IMG/VR virus record: IMGVR_UViG_3300041402_000176
Span: 1-21,057 of that record
Length of the DNA stretch: 21,057 nt
Source: a virus
Strand: one strand, 5' to 3'
Both the position numbers and the translations under genes were made by a program. Positions 1 through 6,895 of this stretch are shown here, one piece after another. The notes under the pieces are model-generated. The model searched no databases. It was not told where the DNA came from and was given only the letters and a program-made list of their open reading frames with translations. Each line of letters starts with the position of its first letter. The first letter of the stretch is position 1.

Positions 1-2
1 CT

Positions 3-449
3 TCACTCATTACAATCCTCTAACAACGCACTAAGCCACAAGTCTCTGGGAGAGACACGCCACTTAGCTTCGTGTACTAATTCTACTCCACCAGCTTTAA
101 CGCTACAGAATACTAGCTCGCTACAAAACCAGCTAGCATCTAGTTGCCAATCTTTTCTAGTAACAAACCCAGAGATAGCAGTCCAGTCATATCGCTTGCC
201 TAACTGTGCCCTTGCGTGCTCGTAAATCTCTCTCGCTGAGTTCTCAGCCATCTCAATTGTCTTATAGGATACATCGCCAAGGGCTGACCTTTTAGGCCGC
301 TGTACGACCCCCTTAAAGGGCAATGCGCCCAGTAATGAGCCGTCTTCCATAACTAGATCGACATGACTCCACTCTGAACGAGTAAACCATCTGATTAACT
401 TACTAGTAAACCCATCAGTCTGAGAGAAAGCTATCTTAACTTGCGTCAT
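3..449 (-). CDS. Permuted papain-like (NlpC/P60 superfamily) hydrolase
   Basis: A 148-aa protein resembling the circularly permuted papain-fold family (YiiX/DUF830-like), whose members cleave amide or ester bonds and in phages often act on cell-wall peptides. The expected order for the permuted fold is visible: an early His in WSHVDLV (H29), a GKRYDW turn (about residues 84-89), then the nucleophile region WFCSELV with C109 and E111. There is no signal peptide or membrane segment. The open frame runs further upstream to 536, but the start at 449 is chosen because AAGGAGG (459-465) lies 9 bases before that ATG, and the upstream part overlaps the neighbouring gene. It overlaps the end of the M15 peptidase gene by 14 bases, which suggests translational coupling within the lysis module. 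It could be a second endolysin-type enzyme, or an esterase or amidase with another substrate. The fold is fairly sure; the substrate is not. Confidence 0.75.
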   Translation of the reverse strand: MTQVKIAFSQTDGFTSKLIRWFTRSEWSHVDLVMEDGSLLGALPFKGVVQRPKRSALGDVSYKTIEMAENSAREIYEHARAQLGKRYDWTAISGFVTRKDWQLDASWFCSELVFCSVKAGGVELVHEAKWRVSPRDLWLSALLEDCNE

Positions 450-975
450 GCCTCTCTCCCTCCTTGTCTGTCTCACCCGTACACTCGAAGTGCATCCCAT
501 CTGTCCTAGGGAAGTTACCACCCCAAGCAAATCCATGCCTCTCGAATATAGGGACGAGTCTTAGTACCGTACCAGACTCATGTGTGTCGGCTACGGCTTG
601 CCCAAGCTTATTATGCCTGGGATTAATATCAAAAGCGATACCATAGCTATGACGGGAGACCCTGGTATCTGAGCCACGTACCATACGAGGCACAAAGCTA
701 CCGCCCCAAAACACAATGTCTCTAACCAAGCCGTGTTCTTCAATCTCATCAAATGCATCCTTTAGCTGTTGATGGATAGCCTTGTTGCAGTACACCCTGC
801 CTGAGGACTTACCCCCATAGGTATGCTTACCTTTTAGCTGAGGGATATGTACCATACTCATGTTCTCTTGAACCCAGAACCTGTTAAGCTTAACCTCGCT
901 ACTATCATCTATGCGTATGTAAGGAAGCTTACCATATGCCTCCCTTACCTGCTCGTCACTAAGTGATAGTAACAC
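436..975 (-). CDS. M15-family zinc metallopeptidase (endolysin-like)
   Basis: A 179-aa protein matching the M15/VanY group of zinc peptidases, which includes L-alanyl-D-glutamate endolysins such as Ply500 and D,D-carboxypeptidases. The zinc and catalytic signature is complete: SRHSYGIAFDIN supplies H109 and D116, and DGMHFE supplies catalytic D159 and zinc ligand H162, with the D-x-x-H spacing seen in Ply500. Upstream blocks GGSFVPR and the aromatic GFAWGG also fit the family. The whole length is one catalytic domain with no cell-wall-binding domain and no signal peptide, so it would need a holin to reach the peptidoglycan. The start is GTG at 975, with AAGGGAT about ten bases upstream. It overlaps the preceding gene by 17 bases and the following one by 14. 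It is probably the main endolysin; whether it cuts as an endopeptidase or a carboxypeptidase cannot be told here. Confidence 0.88.
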   Translation of the reverse strand: MLLSLSDEQVREAYGKLPYIRIDDSSEVKLNRFWVQENMSMVHIPQLKGKHTYGGKSSGRVYCNKAIHQQLKDAFDEIEEHGLVRDIVFWGGSFVPRMVRGSDTRVSRHSYGIAFDINPRHNKLGQAVADTHESGTVLRLVPIFERHGFAWGGNFPRTDGMHFECTGETDKEGERHDAS

Positions 976-1255
976 GATCTCTATCCCTTAACTCTCCTAG
1001 CTTACCTTCGTTCCAGCCACTTACCTTAGAGAAGTAACCAGTGATACGAGTGATGTGATCTACATCCTTACCTTGTATCATATAGGCAGTTAGCGCACGC
1101 ATGTCATGCTCTCTAATAGCCTCAGTAGTAAAGTGAGTGACGGTATCCCATCTCTTGTTGCGTACATAGTACCCTGTCCCATGATCTTCTTTACCAAACC
1201 AGAAGGTCGTGTCTGTATCATCCCCAATAGCCTTAATGAAATCCCTAACTAGCAT
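959..1255 (-). CDS. Orphan protein with class III ribonucleotide reductase-like C-terminus
   Basis: A 98-aa protein. Its last third (about residues 67-94, RITGYFSKVSGWN then GKLGELRDR) resembles the C-terminal glycyl-radical end of anaerobic ribonucleoside-triphosphate reductase (NrdD). There a conserved R-x-x-G-Y carries the radical glycine and is followed by a WN-x-GK-x-E motif. The corresponding glycine here is G73. Residues 1-66 are not recognised and contain no NrdD catalytic barrel, so this cannot be a reductase by itself. The start at 1255 is preferred over the longer frame to 1309 because AAGGAG (1263-1268) lies 7 bases upstream of it. It sits between a Cys-rich micro-ORF and the M15 peptidase and overlaps both. 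Possible roles are a spare part for an oxygen-damaged host NrdD, by analogy with GrcA/YfiD and pyruvate formate-lyase, or a phage-specific reuse of the fold. The motif match is from memory of the family, not from a search. Confidence 0.6.
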   Translation of the reverse strand: MLVRDFIKAIGDDTDTTFWFGKEDHGTGYYVRNKRWDTVTHFTTEAIREHDMRALTAYMIQGKDVDHITRITGYFSKVSGWNEGKLGELRDRDRVTIT

Positions 1256-1370
1256 CCTGTCTCTCCTTATACCCTGTCTCGTCATCATGACACTCGCCAC
1301 AACACTCACCAGTACATGCTGGACATGTAGGAGGAGTATTCTTAGTAAGCGCCGAACCTGTAATTACCAT
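1245..1370 (-). CDS. Cys-rich 41-aa micro-protein
   Basis: A short open frame of 41 codons. It begins one base after the stop of the holin-like gene (TAATATG context) and ends by overlapping the start of the NrdD-like gene by 11 bases. The peptide has five cysteines in a tight cluster, CPACTGECCGEC (C16, C19, C23, C24, C27), followed by H28 and an acidic and basic tail. The spacing suggests a small metal-binding knuckle such as zinc. The Shine-Dalgarno is weak (GGTGG just upstream), so translation may depend on coupling to the previous gene. The snug fit between two genes, with no other explanation for this stretch, favours a real gene. No named family is recognised. A zinc ribbon precedes the radical loop in class III reductases, so the pairing with the next gene is suggestive, but this is inference. 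Confidence 0.5.
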   Translation of the reverse strand: MVITGSALTKNTPPTCPACTGECCGECHDDETGYKERQDAS

Positions 1371-1371
1371 A

Positions 1372-1659
1372 TTACCACCATGCCTGTGCTGCGGCTATCC
1401 AACCGCCTAGAGTTACACCTATCACACCTATAATATACCAGACTTTATAGAGCGTGTCAACCTTACCTGTGTTTTTAACTGTCTCTACCACTACAGCGTC
1501 TACTTTGTCAATTAGCCTAGTGGAGGTATCCTTGAGCGTGTTGATCGCTTCCTCAGCCTTGCCTGTTAGCAGCCCTACTTGTGCTACTAGGTCTGTTACG
1601 TTCTGTGCGCATTGCCTACGTTCGTCTCGTCTGTCGTTACTTGCACATTCATCAACCAT
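1372..1659 (-). CDS. Holin-like membrane protein, single C-terminal TM
   Basis: A 95-aa protein with a charged, helical N-terminal part (residues 1-70, likely coiled coil: heptad-like hydrophobics through DLVAQVGLLTGKAEEAINTL) and one hydrophobic segment at about residues 72-92, ending in Trp-Trp. This layout, a soluble coiled coil followed by one C-terminal membrane helix, resembles XhlA-type phage lysis proteins and some small holins. Two cysteines (C5, C17) lie near the N-terminus. The start overlaps the stop of the 1370-aa gene as TAATG, with a strong GGAGG upstream. It directly precedes the genes for the cell-wall enzymes, which fits a role in letting the endolysin out. A promoter-like sequence is embedded in its coding region. 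Alternative: a membrane-anchored virion or spanin-like protein. The membrane topology is clear; the holin call rests on context. Confidence 0.6.
   Translation of the reverse strand: MVDECASNDRRDERRQCAQNVTDLVAQVGLLTGKAEEAINTLKDTSTRLIDKVDAVVVETVKNTGKVDTLYKVWYIIGVIGVTLGGWIAAAQAWW
1432..1460 (-). promoter_or_regulatory. Sigma70-like promoter inside the holin-like gene
   Basis: On the minus strand TTGACA (1460-1455, a perfect -35) is followed after 17 bases by TATATT (1437-1432, five of six -10 bases). A TG dinucleotide one base before the -10 gives an extended -10 element. Transcription would start near 1425 and read the last ~50 bases of the holin-like gene, then the Cys-rich micro-ORF, the NrdD-like gene, the M15 peptidase and the papain-like gene. 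It lies within codons for VDTLYKVWYI, so a chance match is possible. Confidence 0.5.
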
Positions 1660-4600
1660 TAGTTACTCCCTCCTAACCCCTTAGCAAACGGGGAGCCTAG
1701 TTTTCTCTTCCTCTTTCCTAGTATCTTCTTCTTGCCTAGCTTACCCTTAAACAAGCTACCTAGCTGCCCCTTTGAGTCGAGGTCTTGAGTGTATAAGATG
1801 AAAGCCTCGATGCTGCCCTGCTCGATAGACTTAAGCAGGTTCTTATAAGCCGTACTAGCAAGGATACCCTTAAGCGTCTTGACATCCCTCTCTATCTGAG
1901 AGTCTCTTATCTTGTCCTGCATGACAGCGCCATCAGTAAAGATATTCCAACTCTTACTCATCATATTCACACTGATACGGCCTAATGCGAGAGCGGCTTT
2001 AGGGTTTATACCTGCTAGCTCTGTCGGTATCCATGCTGGGAATAGCGAACGCGCATACTTGGCACGATAATTATCTCTAAGCACCTTGTTGATTAGCCAT
2101 GCCCATGCTAAGTATCTAAACAAACCATACCGCCATGAGTTAGGTATCTTCTCACCACGATGGTTAGTGCCTGATGTGAGCCGCTTAAGAACTGATGGTG
2201 CGAACACCGTAGCGGACATCATCCACCAAGACTGTAGCTTATAGACTGACTTCTTGCCTGCTGAGGTGAACACCTGTGGCATACCCAAGATATGATACCA
2301 GTACTGAGTTGTAGCGGCTGAGTTGATAGACTCTTCTATCATCTCCTTAACAGAGCCGTCAGCAATAGCCTCGTCAAGTGTCTTTTTCTTCCAGTCAAGC
2401 CAAGCTCTCGCTGCTACTCTGCCTGCAAACAGGGAGTTGCTATTCAAGTGAGAGTTGCCATATGCTAAGTAGCCCACTCTCTCTATCCAGCTTAATGCAC
2501 CACTAAATCCACCATCGTCTGCTGGGACTATACCTTTCTGAGCCTTGAAGAATAGCTGGTTCATCAAGATATCATCCATCTTCTTATCTGGTGCCAGTGC
2601 ATCATACCAGTGTTTGCCTGGGTACTTAGCCAGCACTTGAAACTTCTGTAAGTTATTAAGAGTAACGAGTGGTATGTTCCCCCAAATTTTAAGGAAGTTA
2701 ATCCCACGTCCCATAATCTTACTTATATCTCTAGCCATATTATGAGAGGACTTGCCCGTCCACTTGTGTAAGAAACTCTCGAACCCTTTCACAGTCTTCA
2801 AGCTATTAAAAGCTTCCTCACCCTTACTAGGGGCGCGTAAGATAGCAATAGGGATAACAAAGTTGTCCATAAAGTCTATGGTTTCTTGAGGCAAAAGGTT
2901 CCTAGCTGAATAGTATTCCTTAGTCTCTTCCCACAACCTCATCGGCCTAATCAAATATGCCTGTCGCAGGTCTAGCCGAGCCATTAACTCTAATGCTTTC
3001 CAAGGGTCACGGATAAGGTTCTCTTCTCTCCACTTCTCACTACCCTCATCCTTAAGCTTGCGTCTCAGGGCAGTATGGTTAGCTGGCTTGCCTTGCCCAG
3101 CCTTAACCATTTTATTGAGAGCTTTAAGCGACTTCTCTGGCATATCCTCGAAGAGTTTCCTGTCATAAATATGGGTAATATACCCAGCTATATTGCTGAT
3201 AGGGGGTAGGCCGACAGCCTTACGTGCTGGGTTGACTGTGTCAAGCACAGCGTCAGTAAGGAACCTAGCATTAACAAAGACTTCCATCTCGTTATCGCTT
3301 AGGTCGGGAGGGGGATCGTCTAGAGTATACTTGTCTAACAGATTAAAGAAGTTTACCCCTGACTTGGAAACTTTCTCACCACCAGTTACAACATGTCCTG
3401 GTGTCTTATCTACTGTCTCCCATGCACGCCTAGCTTCTTTAAGAAAAGCCTTAGTCTCGTTGAATGCTACTTCAAACTTAAGCTGCCCTTGGATTAAAGC
3501 CTTCCCTTCTTGGTCTAGCCCCATCTTGTTGAAGGCGTTGATAAGAGTATCAAAGGCAAAGAAAGAAAGCAGTCCTTCACGTTGGCTTAATACCCCAGGC
3601 TTGGCAAACTTTCTAAGCGGGTCTGGTTTCCCTGGGATAGATGACTTAGTTAGCCCATCGTCAGGGTCTATGAATAATTGCGTATTGTCTAATATCTCTG
3701 TAGGGTCAGGAGGAGGATCATATGTAATCTCAGCTCTCTGCTCTGGGTATATGTTTGACTCTTGCTTAGGGGGAGGAGCTATCACCTCCCCATCGTCATT
3801 AGTGGGAGCGAACCCATCATCCTCTATCTTAGGGATAATACTTCCTACGAGTTTAGGGGCTAACTCTATTGCTTGTTGTGCTACAGCCGCAGCCCTGGCT
3901 TGCTCAGCCTGCAAAGCAGCCATACTAGCACTACCTGACATGTTATGTAAGACATGTGCTATCTCGAACTCTGATACTTTTCTAAATGTAGACTCGTCAC
4001 CCTGGCTTAAGGCTCTAGCTGCTTCACGTACCTTGGGCAGTATATCCCTGTTATGCTTAGTAGCTAGTTTGTTAAGGAAAGTGACAAGCTCGAACTTCTC
4101 TTGACGTGTAGCCTCAGCGCCTCTACCAGGATGTGCATGTAGCTCGGCTATCTCTGCCCTAAAGCCTGTGATAACTTCCTGGGGAGTAGGCAAAGCTGTC
4201 TTAGGAGGTGGAGGAGGTATAATAACTGTGGATATAGCGTCACCAGCAGTAACTGGCGGGGAAAACTTAGTCCCAGTAGGAGTATCTATAGGTGAGACAG
4301 TACGTCTCCCTGCCTGGTCTGTAGCAACTCGCCTCTGGGCTTGTCGTTGAGCAGCCTCTCGTGCTCTGACATCGCCTACTGCACTCTGCGCTACCAAGTC
4401 CCTATATATTCTTCTAGCAAAGTCAGCTTGCTTGCCACCCTTCTTAAGTTGCTCCGAATACCAACGAGGAAACCTTTTGTCTAACCTAGCTACCTCAGAA
4501 GCTTCTCTCATGCTCTCGAAGACTTGTGCCTTGGTAGCGAAGGGGGTCTTAGACATACCCCTGCCTAGTATCTTAAACATATCTTGAGCATCTTTAACTG

Positions 4601-5771
4601 GATTATCTAGTAAGAAGTCTACAGTAGCGAATACACCAGCTTGCCTCCAAGCACGCTTAAAGTCACCTGGATGTTCTAGTTGGCTTAATGTAAACCCAGT
4701 GGCCGCAGCGGCACTACGCTTTATAACGGGCTTAGGAAGTACACCAGCAAAATTACCTGCTAAACTAGTTATAAACTCAGCGCCTACACCAACACCTGTA
4801 CCAAAGACAACACCTTCTTCGAATCCTGCCACTCCTTGCTTAGCCATCTCAACTGGAGCAGCACCCTGTTCTTGGCCAGCTTCTAACGATGTACGTATAC
4901 CGTTCCATATGCCAACTGGGATACCATGTCTACCTATCGCCTCTATAACTTTATTAGGAACGAATGGGACAGCTCGGCTTAGCCTAGACCCAGCTTGTAC
5001 TTTGAACGTATCTAACCCAGTTATCTTTCTAGTAGCAGCCATAAATATAGCAGCACCAGTCATGTGTAGTACATCGCCAGCGAACTCTTGGCCTGGCGTA
5101 GGGTGTTTAAGTGTAGGCTTGTCACCTAATGGGATAACACCTCGCGCTAGGTTAGCAAACAAGTAGTCACCAGCAGTAGACTCTATACCTTCTATGAATG
5201 CAAACATTTCAGCATCTTCTGGGGGAAGGTCATCACCGCGTGGCCTATCATAAGGAAGGTTCGTTACAAACTGCTGGACTCTAGTAGGAAGCGCTTTGAA
5301 TTGCGCATATGATATGCCTTCTGCTGAAACTTGGTCTATAAACCCTTGCTCAGAAGCAGTGAGTTGACCAGCCCTGATCTGGGTAGCGTCATCTAGCACT
5401 TGCTGTTCTTCCTGGGATATACCAGTGATAGATTGAGTAGGAGTAGGCTCACTTAACCTACCTGTGTCCTCTCCTGTAGCAGGAAACTGTGTGCCAAAGT
5501 TAAACTTACGGGGAGTATCTATTGGGAGTGGTTCTTCAACTGGCTGGAATGTTTCCTCTGTAACAGCTACAGGTAAAGGCTCAGGCTGTACCGCCTCATC
5601 TTCTAACCCAGTACGAGTTACGAAGATATCACGAGCGCGATCTAAACTATTTGATGGAATTGTAGGCGCAACAACACTGTCAAAGAAGTGATCTCTAACA
5701 GCTAGCTTGCCCTCTGTTGGTAGCTGTTGGAATGTTTCTTGTTGGGTGACTTCTGTCCATGTTCTCGGCAT
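1659..5771 (-). CDS. Very large internal virion / polyvalent ejection protein
   Basis: A 1370-aa protein, the largest in the window, last of three genes at the position where podoviruses encode ejection (internal virion) proteins. The N-terminus has the motif WTEV followed by RDHFFDSVVAP (about residues 5-36), seen at the start of many large phage virion proteins. A Pro/Glu/Thr-rich linker (about 59-112) and proline runs near 516-535 and 665-690 separate domains. Gly-rich hydrophobic stretches at about 236-250 and 314-348 could contact membrane. The C-terminal third (about 1020-1230) is Trp/Tyr-rich and resembles the end of large polyvalent phage proteins; the C-terminal 30 residues are strongly basic. 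No lysozyme, transglycosylase or peptidase active site was recognised. It starts at the ATG at 5771 with AGAGAG upstream and ends overlapping the holin-like gene by one base. It is likely ejected with the DNA to build a channel through the envelope, like P22 gp16 or T7 gp16 in role, but this is inferred. Confidence 0.7.
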   Translation of the reverse strand: MPRTWTEVTQQETFQQLPTEGKLAVRDHFFDSVVAPTIPSNSLDRARDIFVTRTGLEDEAVQPEPLPVAVTEETFQPVEEPLPIDTPRKFNFGTQFPATGEDTGRLSEPTPTQSITGISQEEQQVLDDATQIRAGQLTASEQGFIDQVSAEGISYAQFKALPTRVQQFVTNLPYDRPRGDDLPPEDAEMFAFIEGIESTAGDYLFANLARGVIPLGDKPTLKHPTPGQEFAGDVLHMTGAAIFMAATRKITGLDTFKVQAGSRLSRAVPFVPNKVIEAIGRHGIPVGIWNGIRTSLEAGQEQGAAPVEMAKQGVAGFEEGVVFGTGVGVGAEFITSLAGNFAGVLPKPVIKRSAAAATGFTLSQLEHPGDFKRAWRQAGVFATVDFLLDNPVKDAQDMFKILGRGMSKTPFATKAQVFESMREASEVARLDKRFPRWYSEQLKKGGKQADFARRIYRDLVAQSAVGDVRAREAAQRQAQRRVATDQAGRRTVSPIDTPTGTKFSPPVTAGDAISTVIIPPPPPKTALPTPQEVITGFRAEIAELHAHPGRGAEATRQEKFELVTFLNKLATKHNRDILPKVREAARALSQGDESTFRKVSEFEIAHVLHNMSGSASMAALQAEQARAAAVAQQAIELAPKLVGSIIPKIEDDGFAPTNDDGEVIAPPPKQESNIYPEQRAEITYDPPPDPTEILDNTQLFIDPDDGLTKSSIPGKPDPLRKFAKPGVLSQREGLLSFFAFDTLINAFNKMGLDQEGKALIQGQLKFEVAFNETKAFLKEARRAWETVDKTPGHVVTGGEKVSKSGVNFFNLLDKYTLDDPPPDLSDNEMEVFVNARFLTDAVLDTVNPARKAVGLPPISNIAGYITHIYDRKLFEDMPEKSLKALNKMVKAGQGKPANHTALRRKLKDEGSEKWREENLIRDPWKALELMARLDLRQAYLIRPMRLWEETKEYYSARNLLPQETIDFMDNFVIPIAILRAPSKGEEAFNSLKTVKGFESFLHKWTGKSSHNMARDISKIMGRGINFLKIWGNIPLVTLNNLQKFQVLAKYPGKHWYDALAPDKKMDDILMNQLFFKAQKGIVPADDGGFSGALSWIERVGYLAYGNSHLNSNSLFAGRVAARAWLDWKKKTLDEAIADGSVKEMIEESINSAATTQYWYHILGMPQVFTSAGKKSVYKLQSWWMMSATVFAPSVLKRLTSGTNHRGEKIPNSWRYGLFRYLAWAWLINKVLRDNYRAKYARSLFPAWIPTELAGINPKAALALGRISVNMMSKSWNIFTDGAVMQDKIRDSQIERDVKTLKGILASTAYKNLLKSIEQGSIEAFILYTQDLDSKGQLGSLFKGKLGKKKILGKRKRKLGSPFAKGLGGSN

Positions 5772-5784
5772 AGCTCTCTTTCAG

Positions 5785-6894
5785 TTACTTAAGGTTCTTC
5801 CCGACCAGCTCATCTAATTCAGCATCGGTTAGGATAGGTTGCCCCTTAGTGTCTTTAGGTAAAGGAGTCTTGCGCTTAGCCTTCCCAAAGAATGGCTTCC
5901 TAACTTCACTAAGCTTCGTCTCGTCTAGAACTCTTCTCACAGCATCAGCTCCACCCTCTACGGCAACTTGCCCTAGTTGCTGGAAGACACTTTCTTTAAG
6001 TTCAGGCACGTCTAATGGGCTTAAACCAAACTCGTCCACAGTGCTATTAATTAGTTCTATAATACCGCCTACAGCAGCATCAACTTGTGCTTTATCCTTA
6101 GCAGCCTCAAGTCTATTCCTTAGATTAATCAGGTCTTCGTTAAACTTAAGCTTAGCAGCACTACCGAACCCTACTTCTTTCAGTAAGGCGGCAGAGATAC
6201 CCTCTCTCTCTAATCCTCTAGCTAAGGCTATTTGCCCTTCTTGTTCTTTAGTTAGGTCTAGCGTATCTAGTAAACTAGTCAGCGTCTGGTCATCAGCATC
6301 TTCATCTAGTGCGTCTAGTATATCATCAACGCGTTTAAGTTGCTGAGTATCGCCAGTGATACCGAGTTGTTGGCTTAGTCTATCAGCAGTAATTTCTAGG
6401 TCTTGTCTAGCTATCTCCCTACGTTCATCACCAGCAGGGATTCTATTAAATAAGTTCCTGGCAGCACTAAGCTCACCAGTAAGGGAACCTATCAAGTCTT
6501 GTCGTTCAGTCGTCTCACGATCTGTACGAGCTTGTTCAGCAGCAGTCTGTTGTGCAGCTTGTTCTCTAGCCGCACCAGTCCTAGCTGTTAGCTCAGTAGC
6601 GGCAGCTCTACGTCCAGTTATTCCACGCTGGAAAGTTGTTTCCTCAGCCTTAAGCCTAGCTTGTTCTATGGCAGCTTGTCTCTCACGTTCAGCTTGTACT
6701 TGATCGAAGATAAGCCTACCACCAGCAGTCTCTTGTGTAGATTGCTGTAAGCCTAACTGTTGTTGCTGTAGCTGTTGGGTAAACTGTTGTTGCTGAGCTT
6801 GTTGCTGTAGCTGTTGTTGTCTCTGGCCAACACCTATAACGTCGATTAGCTGCCCAGTCGTATTAGTTGCTTGGGGGAAGAATAAGTGTGCCAT
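5785..6894 (-). CDS. Gln-rich coiled-coil ejection-type protein
   Basis: A 369-aa, almost wholly alpha-helical protein. Residues about 24-52 are extremely Gln-rich (runs of Q with occasional L and R), followed by a long Arg/Glu/Ala/Gln coiled coil (about 60-135) and a second acidic helical region around 175-215 (LDALDEDADDQTLTSLLDTL). The C-terminus is Lys-rich (FFGKAKRKTPLPK). There is no signal peptide, membrane segment or enzyme motif. It lies one base after the stop of the 262-aa gene (TAAGATG context) with a strong AGGAGG upstream, and just before the 1370-aa gene. Position and composition resemble P22 gp20-type or T7 gp15-type ejection proteins, which are helical, Gln/Ala-rich and released into the cell with the genome. 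No sequence-level family match is claimed. Confidence 0.65.
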   Translation of the reverse strand: MAHLFFPQATNTTGQLIDVIGVGQRQQQLQQQAQQQQFTQQLQQQQLGLQQSTQETAGGRLIFDQVQAERERQAAIEQARLKAEETTFQRGITGRRAAATELTARTGAAREQAAQQTAAEQARTDRETTERQDLIGSLTGELSAARNLFNRIPAGDERREIARQDLEITADRLSQQLGITGDTQQLKRVDDILDALDEDADDQTLTSLLDTLDLTKEQEGQIALARGLEREGISAALLKEVGFGSAAKLKFNEDLINLRNRLEAAKDKAQVDAAVGGIIELINSTVDEFGLSPLDVPELKESVFQQLGQVAVEGGADAVRRVLDETKLSEVRKPFFGKAKRKTPLPKDTKGQPILTDAELDELVGKNLK

Positions 6895-6895
6895 C

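Noticed and set aside
450-536. N-terminal extension of the papain-like hydrolase to 536
   Set aside because: The internal ATG at 449 has a strong AAGGAGG at good spacing, the extension overlaps the M15 gene extensively, and family homology begins at the internal Met.
1245-1255. Programmed frameshift joining the micro-ORF and the NrdD-like frame
   Set aside because: The overlap has no slippery heptamer and the downstream gene has its own good ribosome site, so two separate genes are simpler.
1256-1309. N-terminal extension of the NrdD-like gene to 1309
   Set aside because: The ATG at 1255 has AAGGAG seven bases upstream. The extended part is the Cys-rich micro-ORF read in another frame.
3193-4104. 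303-codon open frame on the plus strand
   Set aside because: It lies entirely inside the 1370-aa gene on the other strand, has a Ser/Leu-rich low-information translation, no ribosome site pattern and no family resemblance. It is a shadow of the real gene.
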